Source: Pseudomonas taetrolens
GTDB taxonomy: Bacteria; Pseudomonadota; Gammaproteobacteria; Pseudomonadales; Pseudomonadaceae
Reading direction: 5' to 3'
DNA length: 64,000 nucleotides
Assembly: GCF_900475285.1 (NCBI RefSeq)
Contig: NZ_LS483370.1
Span: 1,316,001-1,380,000, forward strand
Part shown: in pieces, positions 63,601 through 64,000 of the stretch
Numbering within the stretch: position 1 is the first letter of the stretch
Layout: every line of letters begins with the position of its first letter
The notes under the pieces: model-generated
What the model was told of the DNA's origin: nothing
Database searches by the model: none
Seen by the model: the letters and a program-made list of their open reading frames with translations, nothing else
Position numbers and translations under genes: made by a program

Positions 63601-64000
63601 GTGTTCGTAGACCGTATCGACGCAGCGATAACCGCTGGCCTCAAGCCGGGTGCGCATTTGCTCCACGTCCAGCTTTTGGCCGATGTCCAGGACCAGGTTG
63701 CTGCCGAGCAGAAATTTGGTCGGTGCCAGGCGATGTAGGGCCGTGGTGATAGGTACTACCAAAACGCCATGATCGAGTTCGGGGAGTCGATACAGGCTGG
63801 CAATGCGCTGGGAAATGATGTCCTGGTGGGGCGAGAACAGGTCGTAGGGCAGCGTTTCCCAGTCGGGGAAATGCAGCACTGGCAATTCGGGCGCGAAAAA
63901 CCGCAGCTCCTGCTCCAGGCGTTCGGCGCTTTGGCTGTCGGCTGTCAGGAGTAAGGTGAAGCGCTTGGCGGCGCTGGCGGCCTCGGCAATCGCGAGGCTC
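60628..64000 (-). CDS. mfd: Transcription-repair coupling factor Mfd (5' end beyond window)
   Basis: The frame is open to the right edge and adds residues such as RFTLLLTADSQSAERLEQEL before the first internal start; about 1123 residues are visible of roughly 1150. The UvrB-like region lies N-terminal. The RNAP-binding (TCR) region contains VHIDHGVGRYQGLATLEVD, and the RecG-like translocase core has VCGDVGFGKTEVAMRAAF, IIDEEHRFGVRQKE, TATPIPRTLNMAVSG and QLRGRVGRSHHQAYAYLL. It displaces stalled RNA polymerase and recruits UvrA. The ATG lies outside the window. Confidence 0.97.
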   Translation of the reverse strand, partial: SLAIAEAASAAKRFTLLLTADSQSAERLEQELRFFAPELPVLHFPDWETLPYDLFSPHQDIISQRIASLYRLPELDHGVLVVPITTALHRLAPTKFLLGSNLVLDIGQKLDVEQMRTRLEASGYRCVDTVYEHGEFAVRGALIDLFPMGSKLPYRIDLFDDEIETLRTFDPENQRSIDKVESVRLLPAREFPLQKDAVTRFKARFRERFDVDFRRCPIFQDLSSGITPAGIEYYLPLFFDETSTLFDYLPGDTQVFSLPGIENAAEHFWSDVRNRYEERRVDPSRPLLPPAELFLPVEDCFARLKNWPRVVVSQDDLDTDTRRERFPARPLPNLAIEAKANQPLAALSGFIEQFDGRVLFTAESAGRREVLLELLERLKLRPKTVDSWPDFVASKHRLAITIAPLDEGLLLDDPALALIAESPLFGQRVMQRRRREKRADANNDAVIKNLTELREGAPVVHIDHGVGRYQGLATLEVDNQVAEFLTLEYAEGAKLYVPVANLHLIARYTGSDDELAPLHRLGSETWQKAKRKAAEQVRDVAAELLDIYARRAAREGYAFADPKADYATFSAGFPFEETPDQQTTIEAVREDMLSPKPMDRLVCGDVGFGKTEVAMRAAFIAVHGGRQVAILVPTTLLAQQHYNSFRDRFADWPVTVEVMSRFKSAKEINAAVADLAEGKIDIVIGTHKLLQDDVKIKNLGLVIIDEEHRFGVRQKEQLKALRSEVDILTLTATPIPRTLNMAVSGMRDLSIIATPPARRLSVRTFVMEQNNSTVKEALLRELLRGGQVYYLHNDVKTIEKCAAELAELVPEARIGIGHGQMRERELEQVMSDFYHKRFNVLIASTIIETGIDVPSANTIIIERADKFGLAQLHQLRGRVGRSHHQAYAYLLTPPRQQITGDAQKRLEAIANTQDLGAGFVLATNDLEIRGAGELLGDGQSGQIQAVGFTLYMEMLERAVKSIRKGEQPNLDQPLGGGPEINLRVPALIPEAYLPDVHARLILYKRIASASDEEGLKDLQVEMIDRFGLLPEPTKNLVRITLLKLQAEHLGIKKVDAGPQGGRIEFAADTPVDPLVLIKLIQGQPNRYKFEGATLFKFMVPMERAEERFNTIEALFERLAPKSS

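Overview
The window is chromosomal core DNA from a Pseudomonas, most likely of the P. fluorescens lineage. The grounds are an EarP/EF-P pair carrying the rhamnosylation arginine, the order fadB-fadA-DUF1653-topA-DUF6586-small protein-sulA/lexA-psrA-nagZ-SNF2 helicase-mfd, a SagS-like hybrid kinase beside gpx, msrB, an aminotransferase, htpX and tpm, and REP elements of the GAGCGAGCTTGCTCGCGAT type. No prophage, transposase, CRISPR array or large foreign island is visible.

Left part (1-19 kb). A truncated membrane protein and a crotonase are followed by tRNA-Ser(GGA) with a clear promoter and terminator, then by a short degenerate reading frame. Next come small proteins of unknown function, an MFS exporter, a DUF883 membrane protein, a GreA/GreB-like factor and the earP-efp translation module. 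A TauE/SafE permease, a LysR regulator, a DUF1127 protein, class II DAHP synthase, a spermidine-synthase-like protein and a DEAD-box RNA helicase follow. The helicase has a long structured leader in which a perfect 9-bp inverted repeat encloses the Shine-Dalgarno site and start codon. Then come an extradiol-dioxygenase-fold protein, tpm, htpX, an alanine-type aminotransferase, msrB and glutathione peroxidase.

Middle part (19-33 kb). Two large hybrid histidine kinases dominate. The first is SagS-like (HisKA-HATPase-REC, no Hpt). The second is a BvgS/EvgS/RocS-type unorthodox kinase with two periplasmic solute-binding domains, PAS, REC and Hpt, whose gene overlaps its LuxR-type response regulator by 4 bp. 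Between them sit a DUF815 ATPase and a free methionine-R-sulfoxide reductase. dgt, a three-gene YqjD/YqjE/YqjK-like membrane operon, a CPA2 cation:proton antiporter with a TrkA-N domain, and a DUF836 glutaredoxin follow.

Right part (33-64 kb). An RluA-family pseudouridine synthase, a YgdI/YgdR lipoprotein, moaB-moeA, a mannose-1-phosphate guanylyltransferase/isomerase, a YegS-like lipid kinase, CheV and a MOSC protein lead to an 0.8-kb tandem array of 113-bp REP-pair units. Beyond it are slt, uup, a universal stress protein, fadBA, topA, the lexA-sulA SOS operon with two adjacent LexA boxes, psrA with two PsrA-like operators, nagZ, an SNF2/SWIM helicase, and mfd, which runs off the right edge.

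Functional themes are fatty-acid oxidation and its regulator PsrA, DNA damage and topology (topA, lexA, sulA, mfd, dgt), methionine and peroxide repair (msrB, gpx, free-Met-sulfoxide reductase), polyproline translation (earP, efp) and surface or biofilm signalling by the two hybrid kinases. The most distinctive non-coding signals are the helicase leader hairpin, the REP array, the repeats upstream of the BvgA-like regulator and the palindromes upstream of fadBA.
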